A DNA stretch of 64,000 bases from CAXBNB01 sp040222275 (lineage in GTDB: Bacteria; Bacteroidota; Bacteroidia; Cytophagales; Cyclobacteriaceae), in NCBI GenBank assembly GCA_040222275.1, contig JAVKDJ010000015.1, positions 1 through 64,000 of the forward strand, written 5' to 3'. Below the pieces are notes generated by a model. The model did not search any database. It saw only the letters and a program-made list of their open reading frames with translations, and was not told where the DNA came from. Shown one piece after another: positions 55,722-64,000 of this stretch. Made by a program: the position numbers and the translations under genes. Within the stretch, counting starts at the first letter, position 1, and every line of letters starts with the position of its first letter.

Positions 55722-56063
55722 ATGAAAAGTATTCTGATAACAGTTTCCATGGTTGGGTTGCTGAGCCTATTAGGATTTTCACAATCAAAAGGACCACTAA
55801 ATCAAAAAGACCAAGAGGCTAAAATAGTAAAGCTGAAAGTAACTGGATTGAGTTGTGCCGGGTGCGCGAACCACCTTCACAAAGTGCTGAAAGCACAGCA
55901 TGGTGTATTGGAAAACCATGTAGAATATCCGGGTGATATTGCGGTAGTCACCTATAACCCTAATCACACCAAACCCAAGGAAATAATAGAAGCAATTGAA
56001 GGTAAGACTACCTATAGGGTAGAGGTTCTGCATAAAAAAAAGTCCAATGAGAACGGAATTTAA
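55722..56063 (+). CDS. Exported heavy-metal-associated (MerP-like) domain protein
   Basis: 113 residues. A signal peptide (about 1-20, ending GFSQ) precedes one HMA domain with GLSCAGC (Cys45, Cys48). It could scavenge metal in the periplasm and hand it to MerTP. The last 17 bases overlap the DinB-like gene in another frame. Confidence 0.85.
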   Translation: MKSILITVSMVGLLSLLGFSQSKGPLNQKDQEAKIVKLKVTGLSCAGCANHLHKVLKAQHGVLENHVEYPGDIAVVTYNPNHTKPKEIIEAIEGKTTYRVEVLHKKKSNENGI

Positions 56064-56580
56064 AGTGCCGGATATTTGGGATTATCTTGTGTGGAGCGAC
56101 CATCGAATGCTGAACATATTGGAATCTATTTCCGAAAAAGACTATGACCATGAATTTTCTGGATTAACAGGTAGTATAAAATCTAAATCATCCCATATTG
56201 TTAGTATCTACGACTTTTTCATCAGCATTTTTAAAGGAGAACCTCTCGCGAGTTTCCCGGATAGGTCCGGCCTCACAAAAAAGGAATTATTAGAGCTTTG
56301 GAGAGATGATCTTAGAAAATTGAAGGTATTTGCTAATTCAGCACATGATTTTTACCCCCTACCATTGGCAAACAATCAACGGGTGGCAGCAAGGCATATA
56401 ATTTTGGATGCTTGCTTACATACAGTCCATCACAGAGGCCAATTGTTGACCATGTTGCGGATGTTGGGAAAAGGAAAAGATGACATTCATCCCAGAGACA
56501 CTAATATGGACTATTTAACCTATCTATTCGAGCTCAAGCCAAATGAGATATTACCTGCGCCAATGGATAATGAAAAATAA
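56047..56580 (+). CDS. DinB-like metal-dependent four-helix protein
   Basis: 177 residues. The His-containing first helix (SDHRMLNIL) and HTVHHRGQLLTM give the three-His metal site of the DinB/YfiT superfamily. Members include thiol-S-transferases for bacillithiol or mycothiol. In a mercury operon a thiol-linked detoxification step is plausible, but no partner thiol enzyme is in the window. Confidence 0.82.
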   Translation: MRTEFKVPDIWDYLVWSDHRMLNILESISEKDYDHEFSGLTGSIKSKSSHIVSIYDFFISIFKGEPLASFPDRSGLTKKELLELWRDDLRKLKVFANSAHDFYPLPLANNQRVAARHIILDACLHTVHHRGQLLTMLRMLGKGKDDIHPRDTNMDYLTYLFELKPNEILPAPMDNEK

Positions 56581-56581
56581 T

Positions 56582-56800
56582 ATGGAAAAAGAAATTGAAT
56601 TACAATCTACTATCGCATGCCCTGAATGTGGTTACACAAAACTGGAAAACATGCCTCAGGATGCCTGTCAATACTTTTATGAGTGTACCAGATGCAAGAA
56701 AATCATCAAGCCACTAGCGGGTGATTGCTGCGTTTATTGCAGTTATGGATCCAACCCATGTCCGCCTGTTCAAAAAAATGGTAAGAATTGCTGTAATTGA
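56582..56800 (+). CDS. GDCCVxC-motif small Cys-rich protein
   Basis: 72 residues from the ATG at 56582 (in-frame ATG codons lie at 56543 and 56570). A CPECG knuckle, CTRCKK and the GDCCVYCSYG motif are followed by a Cys-rich tail ending GKNCCN. Proteins with GDCCVxC occur widely in mercury-resistance clusters and are thought to bind metal; their exact job is not known. Last gene of the operon. Confidence 0.88.
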   Translation: MEKEIELQSTIACPECGYTKLENMPQDACQYFYECTRCKKIIKPLAGDCCVYCSYGSNPCPPVQKNGKNCCN

Positions 56801-56927
56801 AGGACTTTATAAAGCGGCAGAAATTTTAAGGTATTGGGTTTCTCCAATATGAGTGTGTAATAATTTAATTTGCTTTTATTTCATATATTGCAAGCTAACT
56901 ATTACACTATATAATTATCAAATTGGT

Positions 56928-57929
56928 TTGAAGTACGGTATCAGCACCCTCCGTTTTTATTCTGTCCTTATTATAGCCCTGACATTGCTCACCCAATGCA
57001 GCAACAAAAACGAACCAGAGTTTCTTCTTAGGGCCAGTCACCTGGTCAATGAAAACCATGCCTGGTACAAGGCATTTGAATATTTTGCCGAAATCCTCGA
57101 AGAGCGCTCCAATGGGCGCATTAAAGTAGAGAATTACCATTCAGAACAATTGGCCAAAGAAATAGAAGCCATCAGGTTGATCCAGGCGGGGGTGATAGAC
57201 ATGACCACCACCGGGTCCATGCTGAGCAATTGGATTGATATTGTGGTATTCAGCGAAATGCCTTTCCTGCTTCGGGATTCGATTGATATGCATGCCTTGG
57301 TAAATGGGCCTATTGGCCAGAGAATGGATAGGGAAATGCGTGAAAAGACCGGCATCAGGCCCATTGGGATTTTTCAGCGAGGGCCCAGGCACCTTACCAG
57401 CAATCGTCCGATCCGGCATCCCGATGATTTGAAGGGCCTCATTATACGTGTTCCCAACGTGCCCTCTTTTGTCACAGCCTGGGAAGCCCTGGGGGCCAAG
57501 CCGACACCAATGGCTTTTTCCGAAGTTTTCACTTCGCTACAGCAAGGAACTATAGAGGCCCAGGAAAACCCTTTTGCCATGATCAACAATGCAGGCTTTG
57601 CTGAAGTGCAAGATTACCTCAACCTGACGGCCCATGTGGTAAGCTGGACCTACCCGGTGATAGGAGAGAAACAATACCAGGCCTTCCCCGACGACCTCAA
57701 AGCTATATTCGACCAGGCGGCCAGGGATATGCAGCACTTCGAACACCAGATGTTCCTGTCAAATGAACAAAGCGTGCAGGCTGAGTTGAAGAAGAAAGGG
57801 ATGGAATTTGTGGAAGTAGATAAAGAGGCCTTTGCAGAAAAGTGCCGGGAAACAATTTACAACAGCTTATCTCCCGAAATGCAGGAAATCTATCAACAGG
57901 TTGAAGAAATGAAAAAACAAAGAAAGTGA
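56928..57929 (+). CDS. TRAP transporter solute-binding protein (DctP type)
   Basis: 333 residues if translation starts at the TTG at 56928, which gives a lipoprotein-like signal (YSVLIIALTLLTQC). The frame is open to a GTG at 56853, but those extra residues look unlike a signal. The body matches DctP-type binding proteins; the IRVPNVPSFV segment has the Arg that pairs with a carboxylate in this family, so an organic or sugar acid is the likely ligand. It overlaps the small permease gene by 4 bases. Confidence 0.88.
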   Translation: MKYGISTLRFYSVLIIALTLLTQCSNKNEPEFLLRASHLVNENHAWYKAFEYFAEILEERSNGRIKVENYHSEQLAKEIEAIRLIQAGVIDMTTTGSMLSNWIDIVVFSEMPFLLRDSIDMHALVNGPIGQRMDREMREKTGIRPIGIFQRGPRHLTSNRPIRHPDDLKGLIIRVPNVPSFVTAWEALGAKPTPMAFSEVFTSLQQGTIEAQENPFAMINNAGFAEVQDYLNLTAHVVSWTYPVIGEKQYQAFPDDLKAIFDQAARDMQHFEHQMFLSNEQSVQAELKKKGMEFVEVDKEAFAEKCRETIYNSLSPEMQEIYQQVEEMKKQRK

Positions 57930-58387
57930 AGCAACTGATCGAAAAAATATTAAAAGCCGGGACCTTGCTGAGCACATTTGGCTTTATTGGTTCTACGCTA
58001 ATACAGATATATGCGCGTTTTTTTATGGACAGTGCACCTTCATGGACGGAAGAAGCCTCCAGGTTTTTCTTTGTTTATGCCATGAGTTTTGCTGCAGGAC
58101 TGGCACTAAAAGACAATTACTACGTCTATCTGGATGTTTTATATGCCAAATTAAAATCCCCGGCCCGGAGGTTGGTCGATATTAGTGTACACCTGACTAC
58201 TATTGCACTTTTCATGGTTTTGGGCATATATGCCATCCAGTATGTGGTTTTGGGTATTCCTGAAAAATCCCCAAGCCTTGGCTTTCCCATGGCTGTGGCT
58301 TTTGTCAGCATGGTGGTGATGTCCCTGTCTATTGTGATCTATGCGGTATATGAACTAAAATCTAGCCTCAATAAAAAACATGATTAG
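57926..58387 (+). CDS. TRAP transporter small permease (DctQ type)
   Basis: 153 residues with four membrane helices and the TEEASRFFFVYA segment, close to the WTEEL.R motif typical of DctQ. GTG start overlaps the DctP stop. It forms the membrane complex with the large subunit downstream. Confidence 0.9.
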   Translation: MKQLIEKILKAGTLLSTFGFIGSTLIQIYARFFMDSAPSWTEEASRFFFVYAMSFAAGLALKDNYYVYLDVLYAKLKSPARRLVDISVHLTTIALFMVLGIYAIQYVVLGIPEKSPSLGFPMAVAFVSMVVMSLSIVIYAVYELKSSLNKKHD

Positions 58388-59654
58388 CGTACTCATTGTA
58401 GTCTTTTTGATTTGCCTGTTACTCAGGTTTCCCATAGCATTTTCCCTTGGCCTGTCTTGTCTGGTGTATGTGTTGTTGAAAGGGATACCACTAATTATCC
58501 TTCCTGCCAAGATGTACTCAGGCATTGATGTATTCATCCTGCTTAGTATTCCGGGCTTTATCCTTTCGGGCAACCTGATGAACCATGGAGGGCTTACCGA
58601 AAAGATCATTACATTTTGCAACCACCTGATGGGGCACATCCGTGGCGGCCTGGCTTTGGCCAATATTGGGGCGTCCATGCTTTTTGCCGGTATCTCAGGC
58701 ACAGCAGTGTCCGACACAGCGAGTATAGGTGCGGTAATGATCCCTGCTATGAAAAAAGAAGGCTATGGAGCAGGTTTTTCCTGTGCCGTTACCGCTTCAT
58801 CTTCTACAGTCGGGCCGATCATACCTCCCAGTGTGCCTATGATCATAGCCGCCACATTGAGCGGACTTTCTGTGGGCAGGTTGTTTCTGGCCGGGGCACT
58901 ACCAGGTTTTTTACTGGGCTTGGGAATGATGGTGGTGGCTTATTATATCTCCAGAAAAAAGAACTACCCTAAGCACCCCAGAAGCTCTTTCAAGCAAATT
59001 GCGCTTGGGTTTTTGGATACCTTTTGGTCATTGCTGATGACTTTTATTATCCTTTTCGGGATCATAGGAGGGGTATTCACCCCAACGGAGGCTTCTATCA
59101 TCGCTGTGTTCTATGCCTTGGTTATCGGTACTTTTGTTTACAAAAGGCTCAATTTTAAGAATATAGGCCATATTGTACTTGATTCTATGAAAACGTCTGC
59201 CTCCCTGATGGTACTGGTGGGTTTTGCCAACCTCTTTGGGTGGATATTGTTAACGGAAAGGCTGCCGCAGGCGATCTCGGAAAACATACTTGGTTTTTCA
59301 CAAAACAAGTACATGGTTTTGCTTTTGATCAATATACTGTTGATATTCATTGGCACATTTATGGAGACCATAGCAGCTTTGTTGGTGTTGTTTCCCATCC
59401 TTCTCAAGGTAGCCATGGCCGTGGAGGTAGATCCTATCCATTTCGCTGTGATTGCGGTGCTCAACCTGATGATCGGGCTAACCACCCCGCCTGTGGGTGT
59501 TTGCCTTTTTGTGTCATCCAGTATAGGCAAGGTCTCGATGAGCGAGGTAAGCAAAGCCAGCCTGCCTTTTCTTGCTGTATCGTTTTTAGTATTGGCACTG
59601 GTAACGCTCGTGCCTGAGCTGTCCCTTTTTCTGCCCCGGCTCTTTATGGACTGA
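58380..59654 (+). CDS. TRAP transporter large permease (DctM type)
   Basis: 424 residues with about 12 membrane segments. GISGTAVSDTASIG and the PPSVPMIIAA and LTTPPVGVC segments define DctM, the Na+-driven transport subunit. It starts 8 bases inside the DctQ gene. Its 3' end overlaps the convergent methyltransferase gene by 11 bases. Confidence 0.94.
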   Translation: MISVLIVVFLICLLLRFPIAFSLGLSCLVYVLLKGIPLIILPAKMYSGIDVFILLSIPGFILSGNLMNHGGLTEKIITFCNHLMGHIRGGLALANIGASMLFAGISGTAVSDTASIGAVMIPAMKKEGYGAGFSCAVTASSSTVGPIIPPSVPMIIAATLSGLSVGRLFLAGALPGFLLGLGMMVVAYYISRKKNYPKHPRSSFKQIALGFLDTFWSLLMTFIILFGIIGGVFTPTEASIIAVFYALVIGTFVYKRLNFKNIGHIVLDSMKTSASLMVLVGFANLFGWILLTERLPQAISENILGFSQNKYMVLLLINILLIFIGTFMETIAALLVLFPILLKVAMAVEVDPIHFAVIAVLNLMIGLTTPPVGVCLFVSSSIGKVSMSEVSKASLPFLAVSFLVLALVTLVPELSLFLPRLFMD

Positions 59655-60396
59655 TGGGGAAGACTCGCCGAAGGTTGTCACAAAAAACAGCCGTGGCAAT
59701 GGCTACATTGAGTGATTCTGCCTTGCCAAAACCAGGAATCTTTACAGGGTTAGTGATGAAAGGGACCAGGCCACTGCTGATTCCCTGTGACTCATTCCCA
59801 AACAAGAGTATGCCTTTGTCTTCGAAACTGGTCTCGTGAATGCTTTCACCTGACAAGACAGCCCCATATACAGGAAGATCGGATTGGTTGATGAAATCCG
59901 GCAGGTTTTCGTAATATACCCTGATCCTTGCAAATGAACCCATAGAGGCAGAAATAACCTTTGGATTGTAGGCATCTACCGAATCCGGTGAGCATACAAT
60001 GTGCGAAAAACCATACCAATCCGCGAGGCGGATGATGGTGCCTAGATTGCCCGGATCCTGTAGGTTTTCGAAAGCCAGTACATGTCTGTTTTCTATCTTC
60101 AGTACTGGTAGTTCGGGGATTTGTACCACCGCCAGGGCAAACGCATTGGTTTGGAACGACCCGGCCTTTACCAAATCTTTCTCAGTTACTATTTCGAACC
60201 GGGTATTCCCTTCAGCCATCTTCTGCCCATTTTCCTCCAAAAAACGTTGTGTGACAAATAACCTCCTGATTTTGAGGCTCGAACCGAGCAATTCAATCAC
60301 ATTTTTACCCCCTTCTACCACAAAAGATTTTTCCCTTTCCCTGTATTTTTTTAATTGTAGGGATTTAATGAATTTTGCATCTTTATTTGTGATCAT
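59644..60396 (-). CDS. TrmH/SpoU-family RNA 2'-O-methyltransferase
   Basis: 250 residues from the ATG at 60396. An N-terminal substrate-binding segment (EREKSFVVEGGKNVIEL) is followed by the SPOUT knot with motif 1 LQDPGNLGTIIR, motif 2 GNESQGIS and motif 3 SLNVAIATAV. It methylates ribose in rRNA or tRNA; the exact site is not predictable. It is divergent from the TamL-like gene, an arrangement seen in related genomes. Confidence 0.93.
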   Translation of the reverse strand: MITNKDAKFIKSLQLKKYREREKSFVVEGGKNVIELLGSSLKIRRLFVTQRFLEENGQKMAEGNTRFEIVTEKDLVKAGSFQTNAFALAVVQIPELPVLKIENRHVLAFENLQDPGNLGTIIRLADWYGFSHIVCSPDSVDAYNPKVISASMGSFARIRVYYENLPDFINQSDLPVYGAVLSGESIHETSFEDKGILLFGNESQGISSGLVPFITNPVKIPGFGKAESLNVAIATAVFCDNLRRVFPISP

Positions 60397-60571
60397 CAGC
60401 AAGAATCTTGTGTTTGCAAATTAATCTAAATCCACGCAGTGGAAAAAGGCTTTGTTGATTGTTTCAACGTTGGACAATCCTGATTGACGGCATGACAACA
60501 ATAGCCTCCGGTTTCGTTGATTATAGGAGAAATAGCGAAGGCCGATTGGGTGGTTTTAATATCGAATATTA

Positions 60572-63031
60572 ATGCTGAAAAGGATTTTTTCATCTTTCAA
60601 AAATACAGATATCATTTGCTATATTGGCATTCGGCCTGCTTTATTGTTGATGGTATTTTTTGTGCTGGCCCTCGGTGGTTGTATGGGCACAAAGTTTTTA
60701 AAAGAGAATGAAAAAATACTCCATAGCCAAAAACTCAAAGGGGCAAAAGGGTTTACCATAGAAGACATAGAATCCCTTTATGTCAACAAGCCCAATAAAC
60801 GGCTTCCTCTGTTGCCAATCGCTCCATACATCCGTCTGTATCAAAATGGCAAAAAGAAATTTGATCCTGAAAAGTATGAAAGGAAAAAGGCTGCTATTCG
60901 GGAAAAGTACCTTGAAAAAATAGAAAAGGCCAGTGACAATGCCAGAAGGGAAAAGAAGCTAAGGACCAAAATGGCCCGAAAAATTGACAAGCAGGACAAG
61001 AATCTTAAAGAAGGAAACCTAGGCATGCGTATGGGCGAGCCGCTGGCTGTCTTCAATCCCGATGACGAGGAAATCACCCTTGACAAGCTCCGATCTTATT
61101 TTGATTCCCGGGGGTATTTCAATGCGGAAGTGTCTTATACCACACAGCCGGTAGGTGAAAAAATGGTGAAGGTGATCTATGAAGTAAACCGAAGGGCCTA
61201 CTACTACATCGATTCGGTTTATTATGGTATTCCCGACTTGAAAGTAAAAGACCTGCTGCTCAATTCAATGGAAGAATCTTTCATCAAAAGGGGCCATGTA
61301 TATACACAGGAAACCATTGTGAAAGAACGGGAGCGCATAAATGACCTGATGCTCAACAACGGCTACTATGACTTTAGCCGTCAGTTTTTGAGTTTTCAGG
61401 TGGATACTTCCTACTTGAAGAACAACCGTGTGGCCGTGGGGGTTATTATCAACAACCCGTCGAATACCCGGGAGCACAAAGTGTACAGACTTGATTCGAT
61501 TATTTTTACTACCGATGCAGACATAAAAGGGGTGAGGGCAGAACGCCAAAATGAATCTTACAACAACATTACCTATCAATTTTATAAAAAACGCTACGGA
61601 AAGAGGTTGATGGATTGGAGGACTTTTATTTACCCCGACAGCCTCTACAGCAAGGCGAATACATTGGAAACACAGCGCCAGTTTTCCAACCTGGATATTT
61701 TCAAATTTATCAATGTAAACTATGATACTACCGGAGGCAAGTTTATTGCCAATGTGTTTACCAGTCCGCTACAAAAATACCAGACAGCAACAGAGGCCGG
61801 GATCAATGTGAGCCAGGGACTGCCAGGCCCTTTTGTGAATTTCAACCTCAAAAACAGGAACACCTTCAAGGGATTGGAAGTGATGGAACTGAATGGAAGG
61901 ATAGGATTTGAAGGCCTGGGCGGTGTGTCGCAAAAAGGAAACGGCTATTCAAGTCTTGAATATGGTGTCAACCTCTCCTTTACTTTTCCCCAATTTTTGT
62001 TTCCATTTGGTGAAAAGTTCAAATCCAAAATAGGACGGTTCAACCCCCAGACCCAGGTCAATTTCGGCCTTACCTATACCGACCGCCTGGAATACCTGCG
62101 CTCCAACATCAGTTCATCGATGAGCTATACCTGGCAGTACCGCCAAAACAAAATTTTCAACCTCACTATCGCCGATATTAGTTACATTGAAACAGATATT
62201 AACGATGATAATTTCAGGTTGAGGCTGGAAGAATTGCAGGCCCAGGGAAACAACCTGATCAATTCGTTCAGCAATTCATTTGTGAGCAGTACGAAATTTG
62301 CCGTGATCAACAACTATAATGACTATGGCAATAAAAACCAGAAGTCATCCTACCTGCGGTACTCTGTAGAGGCCGGCGGCAACCTGCTGAAACTTGTCGG
62401 TGAAAAATACCTCGACGAAAGCATAGAGCACTTCCAGTTTGCCAAGGTGCGCGGCGACTACCGGTCCACCATACCGATCAATTCCAAGGAATCCCTGGCC
62501 TACCGCTTTCATGTTGGCTATGCCTTGCCCTATGGTGAAAACAAAACCCTGCCTTATGAAAAATTCTTTTTTGGAGGGGGCAGCAACAGCCTCAGGGCAT
62601 GGGAACCCCGCAGGCTTGGGCCGGGATCTTATAGTCCAACAGACAGTCTTGGCAACTATTCCAACAACTTTGAGCAGCAGGGCGAGATTATTTTCGAGTC
62701 GAGCATTGAATACAGGCATAAAATATTTGGGTTTGTCTATGGAGCCCTATTCATAGATGCCGGTAACATTTGGACCATCAGGAATGATGGCTCACGCCCG
62801 GGTGCGCAATTTGAATTCGACAGGTTTTATAAGGAAATAGCCCTTGGTACCGGTTATGGGCTCAGGTTCGATTTCAATTTTTTGCTGATGCGCTTTGATG
62901 CAGGCCTCAAATTGTACGACCCGGCAGGCCCGCCTGGAACACGCTTTATTGGCCAGCGTGGATTTAGGGAAGCTGCCTTCGACAACTACAGGAGGCTGGT
63001 GTTCAACATTGGGATAGGCTACCCCTTTTAA
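60572..63031 (+). CDS. tamL: TamL-type BamA/TamA-family outer-membrane lipoprotein
   Basis: 819 residues. The N-terminus is a lipoprotein signal with Cys37 (LGGC), which sets TamL of Bacteroidota apart from TamA. POTRA-like domains cover about 45-400, with a long basic coiled segment at about 90-150. The C-terminal Omp85 barrel follows, with the FFFGGGSNSLRAW segment, which matches the conserved Omp85 lid-region motif. It ends in a Phe, as outer-membrane barrels do. It would insert or transport envelope molecules together with TamB, not seen in the window. A TAATAT-CGA-ATATTA repeat abuts the start codon. Confidence 0.88.
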   Translation: MLKRIFSSFKNTDIICYIGIRPALLLMVFFVLALGGCMGTKFLKENEKILHSQKLKGAKGFTIEDIESLYVNKPNKRLPLLPIAPYIRLYQNGKKKFDPEKYERKKAAIREKYLEKIEKASDNARREKKLRTKMARKIDKQDKNLKEGNLGMRMGEPLAVFNPDDEEITLDKLRSYFDSRGYFNAEVSYTTQPVGEKMVKVIYEVNRRAYYYIDSVYYGIPDLKVKDLLLNSMEESFIKRGHVYTQETIVKERERINDLMLNNGYYDFSRQFLSFQVDTSYLKNNRVAVGVIINNPSNTREHKVYRLDSIIFTTDADIKGVRAERQNESYNNITYQFYKKRYGKRLMDWRTFIYPDSLYSKANTLETQRQFSNLDIFKFINVNYDTTGGKFIANVFTSPLQKYQTATEAGINVSQGLPGPFVNFNLKNRNTFKGLEVMELNGRIGFEGLGGVSQKGNGYSSLEYGVNLSFTFPQFLFPFGEKFKSKIGRFNPQTQVNFGLTYTDRLEYLRSNISSSMSYTWQYRQNKIFNLTIADISYIETDINDDNFRLRLEELQAQGNNLINSFSNSFVSSTKFAVINNYNDYGNKNQKSSYLRYSVEAGGNLLKLVGEKYLDESIEHFQFAKVRGDYRSTIPINSKESLAYRFHVGYALPYGENKTLPYEKFFFGGGSNSLRAWEPRRLGPGSYSPTDSLGNYSNNFEQQGEIIFESSIEYRHKIFGFVYGALFIDAGNIWTIRNDGSRPGAQFEFDRFYKEIALGTGYGLRFDFNFLLMRFDAGLKLYDPAGPPGTRFIGQRGFREAAFDNYRRLVFNIGIGYPF

Positions 63032-63062
63032 TTTATTCAACACTTTTAGAGAAACTACAGGA

Positions 63063-63959
63063 ATGATGAAGGAAGAAGTTAGTGATTGGTTCAAAAGCCT
63101 TCAGGACGATATTTGCAATCAACTGGAAACTGCCGATGGTAGCGGTAGGTTTAAGGAAGATTTATGGACAAGGGCAGATGGTGGGGGAGGCCGTACGAGA
63201 ATACTTGAAGATGGTGACGTCATCGAAAAGGGAGGGGTCAATTTTTCTGCTGTCCACGGCCCAACACCAAAAAATATACTGGAAGCCCTTAAGTTGGAGC
63301 CTTCGGATTTTTTTGCAACCGGAGTGTCCATAGTGATGCACCCCCAGAGCCCGATGGTGCCGATTATCCACATGAATGTGAGGTACTTTGAAATGAGCAA
63401 CGGTATTAGCTGGTTCGGTGGAGGGATCGACCTCACCCCCCACTATGTGGACAAAGCAGATGCCCAATATTTTCATCAAAAAATGAAAGATGTTTGCGAC
63501 CGCCACCACAAGACGTATTATGGTGAATTTAAAAAATGGGCGGATGATTATTTTTATATCAAACACAGAAAAGAAACCAGGGGGGTTGGTGGCATATTTT
63601 TCGATAGGCTAACCGCCACTGATGACATAACCTGGGACGACAGATGGTCCTTCGTGCAGGCTGTTGGCAAATCGTTTGCACCCATATACACTCATTTCAT
63701 GGCTAAAAACAACGGGCTATCGTATGGGGAGAATGAAAAAAAATGGCAATACCTGCGCCGTGGCAGATATGTGGAATTTAACCTGGTGCTGGACAAGGGC
63801 ACTAAATTTGGGCTCGACACAGATGGCCGGACAGAGTCTATTTTAATGAGCCTGCCCCCGCAAGCCAATTGGGTGTACGACTACCAGCCGGAAAAGGAAT
63901 CTAAAGAGGAAGAAACCCTCAACTTGCTCAAAAAAGGTATTGCCTGGGCTGGAAAATGA
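63063..63959 (+). CDS. hemF: Oxygen-dependent coproporphyrinogen III oxidase
   Basis: 298 residues. GGGGRTRILEDG, then GVNFSAVHG, WFGGGIDLTP and the C-terminal RRGRYVEFNLVLDKGTKFG-type segment (EFNLVLDKGTKFGL) are hallmarks. It carries out the aerobic decarboxylation of coproporphyrinogen III in haem synthesis. Two ATG codons are in tandem at the start. The stop overlaps the next start by 4 bases. Confidence 0.96.
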   Translation: MMKEEVSDWFKSLQDDICNQLETADGSGRFKEDLWTRADGGGGRTRILEDGDVIEKGGVNFSAVHGPTPKNILEALKLEPSDFFATGVSIVMHPQSPMVPIIHMNVRYFEMSNGISWFGGGIDLTPHYVDKADAQYFHQKMKDVCDRHHKTYYGEFKKWADDYFYIKHRKETRGVGGIFFDRLTATDDITWDDRWSFVQAVGKSFAPIYTHFMAKNNGLSYGENEKKWQYLRRGRYVEFNLVLDKGTKFGLDTDGRTESILMSLPPQANWVYDYQPEKESKEEETLNLLKKGIAWAGK

Positions 63960-64000
63960 TTGAGTGGTTGAACCATATCGATCAGGAAACCTTTCTTTTT
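63956..64000 (+). CDS. Partial gene, probable PAP2-family phosphatase
   Basis: Only 15 codons lie in the window (MIEWLNHIDQETFLF). This opening resembles the start of short PAP2 (phosphatidic-acid-phosphatase-2) membrane proteins of Bacteroidota, where a single helix with LD...FLFLN comes first. The start overlaps the hemF stop (ATGA). The assignment is tentative. Confidence 0.45.
   Translation, partial: MIEWLNHIDQETFLF

Overview
The window comes from a Bacteroidota genome, most likely Cytophagales-like. The markers are GldC, a TamL-type outer-membrane lipoprotein, a TonB-dependent receptor with an N-terminal carboxypeptidase-regulatory-like domain, the ftsX-DUF3098-uppP-truB-ribF gene order, a TPR/LuxR-type membrane regulator, scarce Shine-Dalgarno sites and TAnnTTTG-type -7 boxes. 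No rRNA, tRNA, CRISPR array or complete insertion sequence was seen.

Layout. (1) 375-13945 is a sulfated-sugar locus. It holds a secreted protein with a probable alpha/alpha-toroid domain, a CBM9-like/PKD protein, two lipoprotein sulfatases, an SDR, a Tat-exported aldo/keto reductase, a fuconolactonase-like amidohydrolase and an NCS1-like transporter. A larE-larB-larC set for the nickel-pincer cofactor sits inside it, followed by a tiny His-rich membrane protein, with no larA in the window. (2) 13946-18663: a 206-bp tandem repeat array, an AT-rich AIPR-type phage-defence gene, an NTF2-fold lipoprotein and rmuC. (3) 19275-25314: a tightly packed polyamine-type operon (speD, membrane-anchored SpeE-like enzyme, polytopic membrane protein, Tat-type FAD oxidoreductase, GRDP-like protein, protein with a Cys-Ser-Ser tail). 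This is the best candidate here for an undescribed system. (4) 25417-35131: SDR/LysR pair, SiaC-like protein, LolD-like ATPase, EamA transporter, YebC, Kelch protein, pncB-pncA, gapA. (5) 35762-45126: ECF sigma/anti-sigma pair, the ftsX-to-ribF block, and an adaptor/permease/TolC export set without its own ATPase. (6) 45262-52048: gldC, a TonB-dependent receptor and two paralogous SGNH lipoproteins separated by a MITE-like element. (7) 52127-54435: an NTF2-like protein and a TPR/LuxR regulator. (8) 54698-56800: a mercury/soft-metal operon (CadC-like ArsR, MerTP fusion, HMA protein, DinB protein, GDCCVxC protein) with no merA. (9) 56928-59654: a TRAP transporter. (10) 59644-64000: an rRNA/tRNA methyltransferase, TamL, hemF and the start of a probable PAP2 gene.

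How genes may work together. In region 1 secreted sulfatases would desulfate a polysaccharide. The reductase, lactonase and SDR fit a non-phosphorylating deoxysugar route of the L-fucose type, whose end products are pyruvate and L-lactate; that would give a reason for lactate-racemase-type cofactor genes to lie there. This is inference. In region 3 the overlapping or closely spaced genes imply one transcript ending at a clear terminator at 25359-25391, but the product is unknown. All calls are from reading sequence and motifs; no database search was run.
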